Below are positions 1-9,160 of a stretch of 64,000 bases of DNA, piece by piece. This DNA comes from an uncultured Bacteroides sp. (GTDB lineage: Bacteria > Bacteroidota > Bacteroidia > Bacteroidales > Bacteroidaceae). The notes below the pieces were generated by a model that was not told the DNA's origin, ran no database searches, and saw nothing but the letters and a program-made list of their open reading frames with translations. Every line of letters starts with the position of its first letter. Position 1 is the stretch's first letter. Where the stretch lies: NCBI RefSeq assembly GCF_963677945.1, contig NZ_OY782578.1, positions 3,067,258 to 3,131,257 of the forward strand. Direction: 5' to 3'. Both the position numbers and the translations under genes were made by a program.

Positions 1-1
1 G

Positions 2-130
2 GTAGAAATTGTAGAAATACCTAATCTACGTTGGTATATTGGTACACAATTCCACCCTGAATACAGCAGCACAGTGCTTAATCCTCACCCACTGTTTGTA
101 TCCTTTATTAAGGCCGCTATTAATAAATAA
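2..130 (+). CDS. pyrG: CTP synthase, C-terminal end (partial)
   Basis: This is the last 42 codons of a gene that begins before the window, read in frame from base 2 to the TAA at 128-130. The peptide contains [10 protein letters not shown] followed by NPHPLF and FIKAAINK, which matches the end of the glutamine amidotransferase domain of CTP synthase; the FHPE stretch carries the His-Glu pair of the class I amidotransferase catalytic triad. The enzyme converts UTP to CTP with glutamine nitrogen. It lies 33 bp upstream of yidC on the same strand, so the two may be co-transcribed. The call rests on a short but characteristic tail. Confidence 0.85.
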   Translation, partial: VEIVEIPNLRWYIGTQFHPEYSSTVLNPHPLFVSFIKAAINK

Positions 131-163
131 GACTTTAAAAATATAAATGTATAACTTGTAATT

Positions 164-2035
164 ATGGACAAAAACACCTTAGTGGGATTCGTACTGATTG
201 GAGCTGTTTTAATAGGATTTACCTTTTTACAACGCCCCAGCGAGAAACAACTTATTGCCCAGAAACACTTTCAGGATTCCATTCAAACACTGGCTCAGAA
301 AGATACTGCCAACAAAGCTAAAGCTGCTGTTTTTGCAGACTCTGTTACTGCTCAAGCTGTTGATACAGCGGCTACTTTCTACAATGCTGCAAAAGGAACC
401 GAAAGCTTTACTACTATTGAAAATGATTTAGTAAAACTAACATTCTCAAACAAAGGCGGACGAGTTTACTCTGCCATGTTGAAGAAATACAACGGACAAG
501 ACAAAAAGCCTTTGGTTTTATTCGACAAAGAAGATGTTAGTATGAATTTCTTCTTCTATAACAAGAAAGAAAAAATTGAAACTAAGGATTATTATTTCCA
601 GGCTGTAAACAAGAGCGACTCTTCGGTTACAATGCGTCTGGCTGCCAGCAACGATAGCTATATCGATTTCACTTACACCATGCATAAAGGAAACTACATG
701 GTAGATTTCAGTATTAAAGCTAACGGCATGCTTGATAAGCTGTCTCCAAGCGTTAATTACGTAGATATTGAATGGAATCAGAAACTTCGTCAGGCAGAAC
801 GTGGATACAAAAACGAAGGTCGTTATGCTTACCTGATGTATAAGTATGATGGTGCCGATACTGATCACCTTTCTGAAGCAAAGAATGCTGATGCCTCTAT
901 TACAGGAAGATTAAAATGGATTGGTTACAAAACTCAATATTTCTCTTCTGTATTTATTGCCGATCAGGATTTCGAAAAGAATGTTTTGAAATCAAGTTTA
1001 GAAACTGAAGGTAGCGGTTATCTGAAGAATTACTCATCAACAATGACTACTTACTTCGATGCTAAAGGTTCTAAGGCTACCAACATGCATTTCTACTTCG
1101 GTCCTAACCATTACAAAACACTGAAAGCATTCGATGCAGGCAAAGACGACAGTAATAAACTTGAGCTTGATAAGCTTGTTCCACTAGGATGGTCAGTTCT
1201 TCGCTGGATCAACAAAGTGTTTACCATTAATGTATTCGACTGGCTTACAGGTCTTGGATTAAGCATGGGATGGGTACTCTTCTTTATGACTGTAATTGTA
1301 AAAGCGGTTATTTTCTACTTTACATTCAAGTCATATATGTCATCTGCCAGAATGAGAGTTCTGAAACCGCAGATCGATATTATTAATCAAAAGTATCCTA
1401 AGAAAGAAGACGCATTAAAGAAACAACAGGAAACAATGTCTCTTTACAGCAAATACGGTGTTAGTCCAATGAGTGGATGCTTACCAATGGTGCTTCAGAT
1501 GCCAATTGTAATCGCACTGTTCATGTTTGTACCTAGTGCTATTGAATTGCGTCAGCAGAGTTTCCTTTGGGCAGACGACCTTTCAACATTCGATGCATTT
1601 ATTCAATGGAATCAGCATATTCCGTTTGTAGGAAATCACATCAGTTTGTTCTGCTTGTTAATGTCATTGGCAAACATTCTGAACACTAAGTATACAATGA
1701 ATCAGCAAGATACCGGTCAGCAACAAATGCCAGGTATGAAAGCTATGATGTATGTAATGCCAATCATGTTCATCTTCATTTTGAACGATTATGCATCAGG
1801 ATTGAACTACTACTATTTACTTTCTACCCTGATTAGTATTATCACAATGGTTGTACTTAAAAAAGTTGTTAACGACGAGAAGATTCTTGCCAAACTAGAA
1901 GCTTATAAGAGCAGCGATAAGCCTAAGAAGAAAACAGGCTTAATGTCTAAAATGGCCGAAATGCAGGAACAACAGGACCGTATGGCTAAAGAGCGTGATC
2001 GTTTAAAAGCTGAACGATTGAAACGCGGAAAATAA
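164..2035 (+). CDS. yidC: Membrane protein insertase YidC
   Basis: YidC inserts and folds inner-membrane proteins, alone or with the Sec translocon. The 623-residue product has an N-terminal membrane anchor (about residues 5-22), a large periplasmic domain (about 80-340), and then the conserved Oxa1/YidC core with several membrane segments from about 360 to 565. The core includes the segment with [13 protein letters not shown], and the protein ends in a Lys/Arg-rich, probably coiled tail (about 590-623), as is usual for this family. Length fits Bacteroidetes YidC. A hairpin terminator follows at 2074. Very secure. Confidence 0.97.
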   Translation: MDKNTLVGFVLIGAVLIGFTFLQRPSEKQLIAQKHFQDSIQTLAQKDTANKAKAAVFADSVTAQAVDTAATFYNAAKGTESFTTIENDLVKLTFSNKGGRVYSAMLKKYNGQDKKPLVLFDKEDVSMNFFFYNKKEKIETKDYYFQAVNKSDSSVTMRLAASNDSYIDFTYTMHKGNYMVDFSIKANGMLDKLSPSVNYVDIEWNQKLRQAERGYKNEGRYAYLMYKYDGADTDHLSEAKNADASITGRLKWIGYKTQYFSSVFIADQDFEKNVLKSSLETEGSGYLKNYSSTMTTYFDAKGSKATNMHFYFGPNHYKTLKAFDAGKDDSNKLELDKLVPLGWSVLRWINKVFTINVFDWLTGLGLSMGWVLFFMTVIVKAVIFYFTFKSYMSSARMRVLKPQIDIINQKYPKKEDALKKQQETMSLYSKYGVSPMSGCLPMVLQMPIVIALFMFVPSAIELRQQSFLWADDLSTFDAFIQWNQHIPFVGNHISLFCLLMSLANILNTKYTMNQQDTGQQQMPGMKAMMYVMPIMFIFILNDYASGLNYYYLLSTLISIITMVVLKKVVNDEKILAKLEAYKSSDKPKKKTGLMSKMAEMQEQQDRMAKERDRLKAERLKRGK

Positions 2036-2073
2036 TCCGTTACAGATTTCTGTGACAGAAATATAATTAATAG

Positions 2074-2113
2074 CAGATCGTTGCGAGTTTTTCTTGTAGC
2101 GATCTGTTTTTTT
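2074..2113 (+). terminator. Intrinsic terminator after yidC
   Basis: A 7-bp stem CAGATCG / CGATCTG with a 19-nt loop is followed directly by seven T residues. It lies 38 bp after the yidC stop codon. Confidence 0.75.
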
Positions 2114-2612
2114 ATATCACTCTGCTCGGGGAACGCCTAGCGGCAATGGGCGGGAGCGCCCGTCTCGACGAGTGGAGAATCTTTCTTCTTTAAAGAATTA
2201 TATGTTCTTATAATCATATTGCTTTGTTTATGTCTAGCCCTAAGATAGCGTTACACAAAATAAAACGTAATGGACAAAGAGATTAAATTATATTTTTGTC
2301 ACAGAGACCTGTAACGGTTCTTTTGGAGTGGCTACCATTATCATCAGACTTTACGTGTAACTGAAATCATTCAGATTTACTTTGTTTTTCATTTTCCACA
2401 TTATCATTGCACCTTCGGTTATTGTACCTTCAGAATGCTCAGTTGATTATTTCATTTCCCTCCATTATCATCACACTCCGTTTCATATTAGCAAAGTTCT
2501 TTATTACCTTTCACTCAAATACATTTTTCTGTTATATTTATTCCGCTAAAGAATAAATAATCACCCCAGAATGATTAATTTCGCACTACGAATAAATAAT
2601 TCATTTAATTAT
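2114..2612. other. Intergenic region with GC-rich hairpin and short repeats
   Basis: About 500 bp without a convincing gene. At 2125-2175 there is a GC-rich patch in an AT-rich region, including a perfect hairpin GGGCG-GGAG-CGCCC at 2148-2161. At 2293-2316 there is a copy of the dispersed GTCACAGA dyad described in the findings. The 9-mer CATTATCAT occurs at 2336, 2399 and 2463, that is every 63-64 bp. The promoter of the following peptidase gene should lie near the right end, but no clear TAnnTTTG box was identified. Confidence 0.5.
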
Positions 2613-4700
2613 ATGAAAAAATCAAAATTAGTAACGATGTCAGCAGCACTAATGCTTGCCGGAACACTTTCGGCAGAAGCTGCAGGAGACAAGAGCGAGC
2701 CACTAATCGGAAAGTCCGATATAGTAATCAAAGGCGGACGAATGACTCCTGAAGCTCTTTGGGCTATGGGAAGAATTGGCGGGTTTAATGTTTCACCGGA
2801 CGGAAAGAAAATCGTCTATACGGTTGCTTACTACAGTGTACCACAAAACAAAAGCAACAGAGAAGTCTTTGTGATGAACGCAGATGGTACGGATAACAAG
2901 CAGATTACCCACACTCCATTTGGTGAGAACGAAGCTATCTGGATTAAAGGTGGAAGCAAGATTGCCTTTATATGTACAGAAAGCGGAAGCAGCCAGCTTT
3001 GGGAAATGAATCCGGACGGTACAGATCGCAAACAGCTTTCCAACTTCGACAAAGACATTGAAGGTTTCTCTTTTTCTCCTGACGGGAAAAAAGTACTTTT
3101 CATTTCACAAGTAAAGTATGGCACAACTACAGCCGACAGATATCCCGACCTTCCAAAGGCTAGCGGACTTGTTGTTGAAGACCTTATGTACAAACACTGG
3201 GACGAATGGGTTACTACTGTTCCCCACCCTTTTGTAGCCGATTTTGATGGCTCTGCACTTACAAACATTACAGACATCATGGCTGGCCAGCCATACGAAT
3301 CGCCAATGAAACCTTTTGGTGGCATTGAGCAACTGGCATGGGATGCTAAAGGCGAGAACGTTGCTTATACTTCACGCAAGAAGACTGGTAAGGAATATGC
3401 CGTTTCTACCAACTCAGACATCTATGTTTATAATCTGGCTTCCAAGCAAACAAAGAATATAACCGAAGGAATGATGGGATATGACACAAACCCTCAATAT
3501 TCTCCGGACGGTAAGTATATTGCATGGCAAAGCATGGAGCACGATGGATATGAAAGTGATCAGAATCGTTTGTTCGTAATGAATCTGGCTACCGGAGTAA
3601 AAGCATTCGTAAGCAAAGCATTCGATTCGAGTGTGGAAGGATTCATCTGGAACAGTGACAGCAAGAGCCTTTTCTTTACCGGTGTATGGCATGCAACCTC
3701 ACAGATTTACAAGGTAGATGTTGAAGGTAAGAAGCAACAAAAGCTTACCGAAGGTGTTCACGACTATGCTGCTATTAAACTTAACGGCAAACAACTGATT
3801 GCTACTCGTCATTCCATGAGTATGGGCGATGAAATCTATGCCGTTTCCCTGAAAGGTGAAGCTAAACAACTTACTTTCGAAAACAAGCATATCTACGATC
3901 AGGTAGAGATGGCAAAGGTGGAAGAACGTTGGATTAAGACAACTGATGGCAAAGATATGCTAACTTGGATTATCTATCCTCCAAAGTTTGATCCTAACAA
4001 GAAATATCCTACCCTGCTTTATTGCGAAGGTGGACCACAGTCGCCTGTAAGCCAGTTCTGGTCATACCGTTGGAACTTCCAGATGATGGCAACAAACGAC
4101 TATATTGTTGTAGCTCCTAACCGTCGCGGTTTACCTGGTTTTGGTAAAGAATGGAACGAGGAGATCAGCGGAGACTACGGTGGTCAGTGCATGAAAGATT
4201 ATCTTTCTGCTATTGACGAGATGGCAAAAGAACCTTATGTAAATGCCGACAAATTAGGATGTATAGGTGCTAGCTTCGGAGGCTTCTCTGTTTACTGGCT
4301 TGCCGGACATCACAACAAGCGTTTCAAAGCATTTATTGCTCACGATGGTATTTTTAACATGGAACAGCAATATCTGGAAACAGAAGAAATGTGGTTTGCC
4401 AACTGGGATATGGGTGGTGCTTACTGGGACAATAACAATGCCACAGCACAGCGCACATTTGCCAATTCACCTCATAAGTTTGTAGACAAATGGGATACTC
4501 CTATCCTCTGCATCCACGGAGAAAAGGACTACAGAATCCTTGCTTCCCAAGGTATGTCTGCTTTCAATGCAGCCAAACTAAGAGGCGTTCCTGCACAGTT
4601 GCTTATTTATCCTGATGAAAACCACTGGGTACTTAAACCACAAAACGGCATCCTGTGGCAAAGAACCTTTGCTGCATGGCTGGATAAATGGTTGAAATAA
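2613..4700 (+). CDS. Secreted S9 family prolyl oligopeptidase (DPP IV-like)
   Basis: A serine exopeptidase or oligopeptidase, probably periplasmic, acting on peptides with proline or small residues near the N-terminus. The start at 2613 is preferred over the in-frame ATG at 2571 because it begins a normal signal peptide (MKKSKLV..., cleavage near AEAAG). About residues 50-430 form a WD-like beta-propeller with repeated SPDGK motifs. The C-terminal alpha/beta hydrolase domain has the nucleophile in GASFGGFS (Ser554), Asp639 in GEKDYR and His671 in DENHW. Length (695 residues) is typical. It is followed by a strong terminator and appears monocistronic. The exact specificity (dipeptidyl versus tripeptidyl) cannot be told. 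Confidence 0.93.
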   Translation: MKKSKLVTMSAALMLAGTLSAEAAGDKSEPLIGKSDIVIKGGRMTPEALWAMGRIGGFNVSPDGKKIVYTVAYYSVPQNKSNREVFVMNADGTDNKQITHTPFGENEAIWIKGGSKIAFICTESGSSQLWEMNPDGTDRKQLSNFDKDIEGFSFSPDGKKVLFISQVKYGTTTADRYPDLPKASGLVVEDLMYKHWDEWVTTVPHPFVADFDGSALTNITDIMAGQPYESPMKPFGGIEQLAWDAKGENVAYTSRKKTGKEYAVSTNSDIYVYNLASKQTKNITEGMMGYDTNPQYSPDGKYIAWQSMEHDGYESDQNRLFVMNLATGVKAFVSKAFDSSVEGFIWNSDSKSLFFTGVWHATSQIYKVDVEGKKQQKLTEGVHDYAAIKLNGKQLIATRHSMSMGDEIYAVSLKGEAKQLTFENKHIYDQVEMAKVEERWIKTTDGKDMLTWIIYPPKFDPNKKYPTLLYCEGGPQSPVSQFWSYRWNFQMMATNDYIVVAPNRRGLPGFGKEWNEEISGDYGGQCMKDYLSAIDEMAKEPYVNADKLGCIGASFGGFSVYWLAGHHNKRFKAFIAHDGIFNMEQQYLETEEMWFANWDMGGAYWDNNNATAQRTFANSPHKFVDKWDTPILCIHGEKDYRILASQGMSAFNAAKLRGVPAQLLIYPDENHWVLKPQNGILWQRTFAAWLDKWLK

Positions 4701-4723
4701 TATGTTTCACTAAATTATAAAAG

Positions 4724-4766
4724 TAAAGGCTGAGCTCATACAACGGGTTCAGCCTTTATTTTTATA
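4724..4766 (+). terminator. Intrinsic terminator after S9 peptidase
   Basis: A 10-bp perfect stem TAAAGGCTGA / TCAGCCTTTA with a 15-nt loop is followed by a T-rich tract, 23 bp after the stop codon. Confidence 0.85.
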
Positions 4767-4954
4767 TTCACTGAAGTAATTAAAATACAGGTAACCATCT
4801 TATTAAGACAGAACCATTATTTGCTTGCTTTGTCATTTTACACACCTGAGTTTAATAAAAAATAGTTAATTATCAAAATTAATATCAAGATTTTCAGTCT
4901 AATGAATTAAATTTATGCATACTTCACTTATATTCAATTAAACATATAAATCTT

Positions 4955-5752
4955 ATGAAACAGACGTTCAATTTCTCCAGATTCATTCTGTTTTTATTTG
5001 CACTGGGTTTATTAGCATCGTTTAGCAATGTGAGTGGGAAAACTCCTAAAAAGTCATATTCTATTAAACAAGCTATGGTAAAAAACACTATTGGCAAAAA
5101 ATATATATACTTAACCTTTGATGATGGTCCGCTAAACGGAAGTGAATATATAGATAGTGTTGTATTGGCCGAAAAGATTAAAATAAGTGTCTTTCTAATT
5201 GGCGAGCACGTATTGAAAAGCAGAATAATGGATAACTATTTTAAATACTACGAAGAGAATCCTTATATAGATGAATACAATCACAGCTTTTCTCACGCTA
5301 ATAACCACTACGAATTGTTTTACAGCAATCCCGATCAAGTGGTAGCTGATATTCAGAAAAACAATCAACTGCTGAAATTGCCGAATAAGATTGTTCGCCT
5401 TCCGGGAAGGAATATGTGGCGCATTGATAACCGTAAGATGGATGACGTTGAAAGTGGATCAGAAGCTGCAGACAAGCTGGCAAAATCAGGATATAAGGTT
5501 GTAGGCTGGGATCTTGAATGGGAACATAATGCAGCTACCGGCAAACCAGTACAAACTGTTGACGAAATGTATAATGAGATATGCCGGAGAGCAGAAGATA
5601 ATTCAACCTTCACTCCCAATAATGTAGTATTGCTGCTTCATGATGAAATGTTCCAAAAGAAATGGGAAGAAAGCGAACTAAAGCAACTCATCGACAAATT
5701 ACGTAAAAACAAAGATTTTGAATTTGAGCAAATGCGTTTCTATCCACGCTAA
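4955..5752 (+). CDS. Secreted polysaccharide deacetylase (NodB-type)
   Basis: A carbohydrate esterase 4 / NodB-fold protein that would remove acetyl groups from N-acetylated sugars such as peptidoglycan or surface glycans. The 265-residue product begins with a signal peptide or anchor (residues 1-28). Motif 1 is TFDDGP at 54-59, with the catalytic and metal-binding Asp pair. The metal-binding histidines are in HSFSH at 110-114. The RLPG-x-N-MWR stretch corresponds to motif 3, and LLLHD near 225 to the last motif. It stands alone, with 254 bp upstream and 183 bp downstream. Substrate unknown. Confidence 0.85.
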   Translation: MKQTFNFSRFILFLFALGLLASFSNVSGKTPKKSYSIKQAMVKNTIGKKYIYLTFDDGPLNGSEYIDSVVLAEKIKISVFLIGEHVLKSRIMDNYFKYYEENPYIDEYNHSFSHANNHYELFYSNPDQVVADIQKNNQLLKLPNKIVRLPGRNMWRIDNRKMDDVESGSEAADKLAKSGYKVVGWDLEWEHNAATGKPVQTVDEMYNEICRRAEDNSTFTPNNVVLLLHDEMFQKKWEESELKQLIDKLRKNKDFEFEQMRFYPR

Positions 5753-5935
5753 ATCCAATTGTTATAATATATAAATGATAAGCTTCTTCAGCTAATGGAA
5801 AATTCCTTTACTTAAGGACGTTTTAAAGTACAACAGTCTTCTTAAATACAGATAATCATCTGGTTAAAGGTAAAACCTTTACTCATCTTACTTTGTTATT
5901 TATCAAGAGAGTAATTCTTATAAAAACAATTATTC

Positions 5936-7093
5936 ATGAAAGCAAATACTACAATCTTCGCTCTAATATTTGTATTGACAACTTCATGCGCAACATTATC
6001 TAGAGACACCTATTATGATGATACACCTGTCAGCTTCCAGATTTTCTATGACCAGTTAGGTTCTTATGGTCAATGGGTTGATTATCCAGGTTATGGCTAT
6101 ATCTGGATTCCCTATGTACGCGAAACCTTCGCCCCCTATTCCACCAACGGCTATTGGGTACTGACACAATATGGCTGGTCGTGGATATCCGATTATAACT
6201 GGGGATGGGCAGTATTCCACTATGGCCGCTGGGGATTCAATAACGCATTAGGATGGTTCTGGGTGCCGGGTTATGAATGGGGCCCATCATGGGTTTACTG
6301 GCTTCATGGAAATGGCTATTATGGTTGGTCGCCAATAGGTCCGGGAATGGGTCTAAATTACACTCACGGCGGACAATATGACAGACATCACGACCATTGG
6401 TGCTTTGTAAGAGAGAGAGACTTTGGAAGGCGAAACATATATCGTTATTATGTAGACCAATCGGGGCATGAAAAAATAATGAGAACCTCTACAGTTATTG
6501 ACCGGACTTATACTGACAGAAAAAGGAATACCACCTACAACTATGGGCCAGATAGAGAGTCTGTTCAAAGGGCATCGGGCACAACCATTAACCGGTATTC
6601 TGTCCGTGAAAGCAATAGGCCCGGACAAGAAATTAGGAATAATGAATTACGTATTTACCGACCTCAGATTGACAGAGACAGAAATACTAGAGGCACAGCT
6701 CCGTCCCGGATTATCAAAAGAGATGATGTAATACGAACTCCTGACAGAGAGATTCCGAATCAGAATCTGAGAGTAAATCCGATAAACGGTCCAATCAAGC
6801 AATCCGAGAAGAAGGATATTCCCCAGAAAATAGATGCTCCAACTGTCCCTCGTCGTGATGTTGATCAGCCTGCCCGGGTTCCCCGAACTACACCCACAGA
6901 TGTAAACAGGCCCGTGAGGCAACAAGATGCAACAACACCTCAAAGAAGAACCGAACCTACACAAAACCGTACGGTTACTCCAAGGCGAAGTGATGCTCCT
7001 GTAAGGCAGTCGAGAACAACAGAACGGCAGGAAACTAAAAAGCAAGAAACCTTAAAGCCAGAAAGAAATACTGGAACCGAACGGAGAAGATGA
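5936..7093 (+). CDS. Trp/Tyr-rich lipoprotein, DUF6600-like, with basic tail
   Basis: A probable lipoprotein: the first 19 residues end in LTTSC, a lipobox. Residues about 25-145 are very rich in Trp, Tyr and Gly, in repeating patterns such as YGQWV, GYIWIPY, GYWVL, YGWSWIS and GWFWVPGYEWGP, as in the DUF6600 family of Bacteroidetes. From about residue 180 to the end the protein is low-complexity and rich in Arg, Pro, Thr and Gln, probably disordered. Function unknown. The same reading frame continues past the stop with two further TERR motifs, so the tail may have been shortened (see findings). No close terminator: the next one is at 7448. Confidence 0.75.
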   Translation: MKANTTIFALIFVLTTSCATLSRDTYYDDTPVSFQIFYDQLGSYGQWVDYPGYGYIWIPYVRETFAPYSTNGYWVLTQYGWSWISDYNWGWAVFHYGRWGFNNALGWFWVPGYEWGPSWVYWLHGNGYYGWSPIGPGMGLNYTHGGQYDRHHDHWCFVRERDFGRRNIYRYYVDQSGHEKIMRTSTVIDRTYTDRKRNTTYNYGPDRESVQRASGTTINRYSVRESNRPGQEIRNNELRIYRPQIDRDRNTRGTAPSRIIKRDDVIRTPDREIPNQNLRVNPINGPIKQSEKKDIPQKIDAPTVPRRDVDQPARVPRTTPTDVNRPVRQQDATTPQRRTEPTQNRTVTPRRSDAPVRQSRTTERQETKKQETLKPERNTGTERRR

Positions 7094-7447
7094 ATTTCTT
7101 CTACTGAGCGGAGAACCTGAAGCACGTATAGAAGCTGCAGAGTTGATACCTTTCAAATCTGTCACAGAATGAAAATTACCAGTTCTTAATTGACAAGAGG
7201 AAGAGATTATAATACCGAGCGTAGAAGATGCAGTCTGAGTTTTAAATATCGCCAGAAACAACTTTAGGAATAATGCTCTTAGTTTTAAGCAATAACCGTA
7301 TAGACTTTAAATATCACAAGGAATAACAAGATTGTTATACCTTGTGGGTTATCCGGTTTCAATGTTTAAGTTTTAAACATCATTAGTAACATCTCCTTGA
7401 ATATGTAAATAAGATATCGTTAGTTTTAAAAGGATATTACTTTTCAG
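7094..7447. other. Non-coding stretch downstream of the Trp-rich lipoprotein gene
   Basis: About 350 bp with no supported gene. The first 140 bp keep in-frame similarity to the tail of the preceding gene (TERRT at 7103-7117 and TERRR at 7214-7228, interrupted by stops). The remainder is AT-rich with several AGTTTTAA stretches and no clear structure until the terminator at 7448. Confidence 0.4.
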
Positions 7448-7510
7448 TAAAAATCCACTTAAAAAGGTTGATTTTGGATTATCAACCTTTTTAAGTGGAT
7501 TTTTATTTTT
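7448..7510. terminator. Very strong bidirectional terminator hairpin
   Basis: A perfect 25-bp inverted repeat (7448-7472 and 7481-7505) with an 8-nt loop and T-rich flanks on both strands. It lies between the convergent lipoprotein gene (plus) and the hypothetical gene at 7556 (minus) and can stop transcription from either side. Confidence 0.9.
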
Positions 7511-7555
7511 CTACGAGTATTCGAAACTAAAATAAAGTTTCAAGAACTATGCAAT

Positions 7556-8059
7556 TCACTTAGCTAACATATAACGATAAAAACTCATGCACAGTTGTTG
7601 CGTTTCCTCGTCAGACATATCAGTAAACGCACAAACCTCGCTCATCGCCGGTATCCATCTATTTTGAACGCTATCTTTAAATTCAGCAAAATTCAAGTCA
7701 AACTCATCTTCAGTATTCAAAAAAGGTAGCATCCGACACTCATAAATCAAGTTTAAGCCATCTCCCTGTTTTGATAAAAAATAGAGCCAATATGGAAACT
7801 CATTATCAAGTTTTTGAATGTATTTTCTCACCTCAGGTATTTCCCAAAGATTCTTATCTCCAGGGTTTATACCTGTAAAAACGATGTTTACTTTTTCTCT
7901 AAAATATATAGCAAAGTCCTCATTATCAAGAAGTGCAGAAAGAATAGCCATTTGGGCCGATATATCTTGATTCACTATATCTTCAATTGTAATAGTAATA
8001 TCAAGAGATTCAATTCCAGCCTCCATTAGTTGGGATAATCTTTTTGTTTCTTTTTCCAT
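7556..8059 (-). CDS. Hypothetical cytoplasmic protein, 167 aa
   Basis: Not confidently recognised. The product is acidic, has no signal peptide or membrane segment, and begins MEKETKRLSQLMEAGIESL. It is rich in acidic residues and aromatic clusters such as FPYWLYFL (about residues 90-97), and ends in a helical segment. A distant resemblance to chlororespiratory-reduction-6-type domain proteins of Bacteroides came to mind but cannot be shown here. It ends 46 bp from the bidirectional terminator. Codon use is ordinary, and the frame is open with a plausible ATG, so it is probably a real gene. Confidence 0.6.
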   Translation of the reverse strand: MEKETKRLSQLMEAGIESLDITITIEDIVNQDISAQMAILSALLDNEDFAIYFREKVNIVFTGINPGDKNLWEIPEVRKYIQKLDNEFPYWLYFLSKQGDGLNLIYECRMLPFLNTEDEFDLNFAEFKDSVQNRWIPAMSEVCAFTDMSDEETQQLCMSFYRYMLAK

Positions 8060-8210
8060 AAAATTAGTTTTAAGAATAATGTTAAAATTGAGGCGCGAAG
8101 ATAGGTTAATTATTTTAACTCCAAACTATATCTATGAAATTATTTTTTAAAGAAAGACAGATTTAATTAGCTTGTATGAAGAAAAGAACAAGCATTACTA
8201 ATTGAATAAA

Positions 8211-8777
8211 TTAATCTTCAGAACCATTATATGATTCATCTTCAAGCTTAAGTATTTTAATTTTGCCTTGATTAGTAATCATATAAAGAATTGCTATTTG
8301 ATAATCCGTATCAGGTTTTGCAAATGTAGCACGAAAGATAAGCTGGTTATGATGTACATGTAAAAACTGATTTTTCCACATGTGTGCAATTTTAAGGAAC
8401 TTTGGAGATAAACTGTTTTTAAAATTATCTTTTTCTAAATGAATCTTTTTTATTCTGTTATCGGCATATTTAATTATAATATCTGTCGCATAATTATGAG
8501 CAACACTAAACTCTATCAGATTCTTGTTTTTGTCTCTTTCTTCAGAAAATGTTTCATTATAGACAGCACTATCATTTAAACAATAAGTTTTCATTTTATA
8601 CGCTATATGATTAACAACAGTATCGAATTTATAAACTTGATAATCTGGCTGCCAATAATAATTTAAAGTGTCTCTTTTGGCTTTCGTTGCTAAAGTTTTA
8701 TTCTGAGAAATAAATGAATTATTTATAGTAATTGATATAATCATTGCTGTAATAATAGATATTATTGAGTTTTTCAT
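8211..8777 (-). CDS. Hypothetical exported protein, 188 aa
   Basis: Unrecognised. The N-terminus (MKNSIISIITAMIISITI) is a hydrophobic signal peptide or membrane anchor, so the protein is probably periplasmic or membrane-bound. The rest is Lys/Asn/Asp/Tyr-rich with no known catalytic motif visible. The gene is AT-rich, has the same orientation as the neighbour at 7556 and is separated from it by 151 bp. Its upstream region contains the four-copy ATTCACC array at 8879-8949, which could control it. Confidence 0.6.
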   Translation of the reverse strand: MKNSIISIITAMIISITINNSFISQNKTLATKAKRDTLNYYWQPDYQVYKFDTVVNHIAYKMKTYCLNDSAVYNETFSEERDKNKNLIEFSVAHNYATDIIIKYADNRIKKIHLEKDNFKNSLSPKFLKIAHMWKNQFLHVHHNQLIFRATFAKPDTDYQIAILYMITNQGKIKILKLEDESYNGSED

Positions 8778-8878
8778 AGAGTATTATTTGAATCACTGTT
8801 TTACAAATATACAAAATAAAGGCTCATAAATAGAATAATATCAATATCTTAAATCAAAAAAATAGCACCACTATCCCT

Positions 8879-8949
8879 ATTCACCAATGATAAAAATCCA
8901 TTCACCGCTAATTGAACAACTATTCACCTATGAATTTCAACCATTCACC
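8879..8949. repeat. Phased ATTCACC array, copy 1 (four motifs)
   Basis: ATTCACC occurs at 8879, 8900, 8922 and 8943, so the spacing is 21, 22 and 21 bp, about two turns of B-DNA. The bases after the core are often (A/T)AT(A/G)A. The array lies in the 383-bp gap between the minus genes 8211-8777 and 9161-10177. A second array with the same core and spacing is at 36319. Confidence 0.7.
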
Positions 8950-9160
8950 AATAAATTATACTTCAAAAGCAAAAGCTTTTATACGTCTATATCAATAGTA
9001 GAGGCATGCAACAAGTTACGTTAAGTATATACAAAAAAAAATACTAAATGTGATTGGATTTTTTAATAAAGCCATAAGTTTTGTTTACTTCAAAAAAGTA
9101 TAGGGCATTTTGAGGAAACTTTGAAGTAAACGCAACGAATATTTGCCGATCTTTTATAAA

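Noticed and set aside
6498-6731. Alternative frame inside the Trp-rich lipoprotein gene
   Set aside because: A shadow of the low-complexity coding region with no features of its own.
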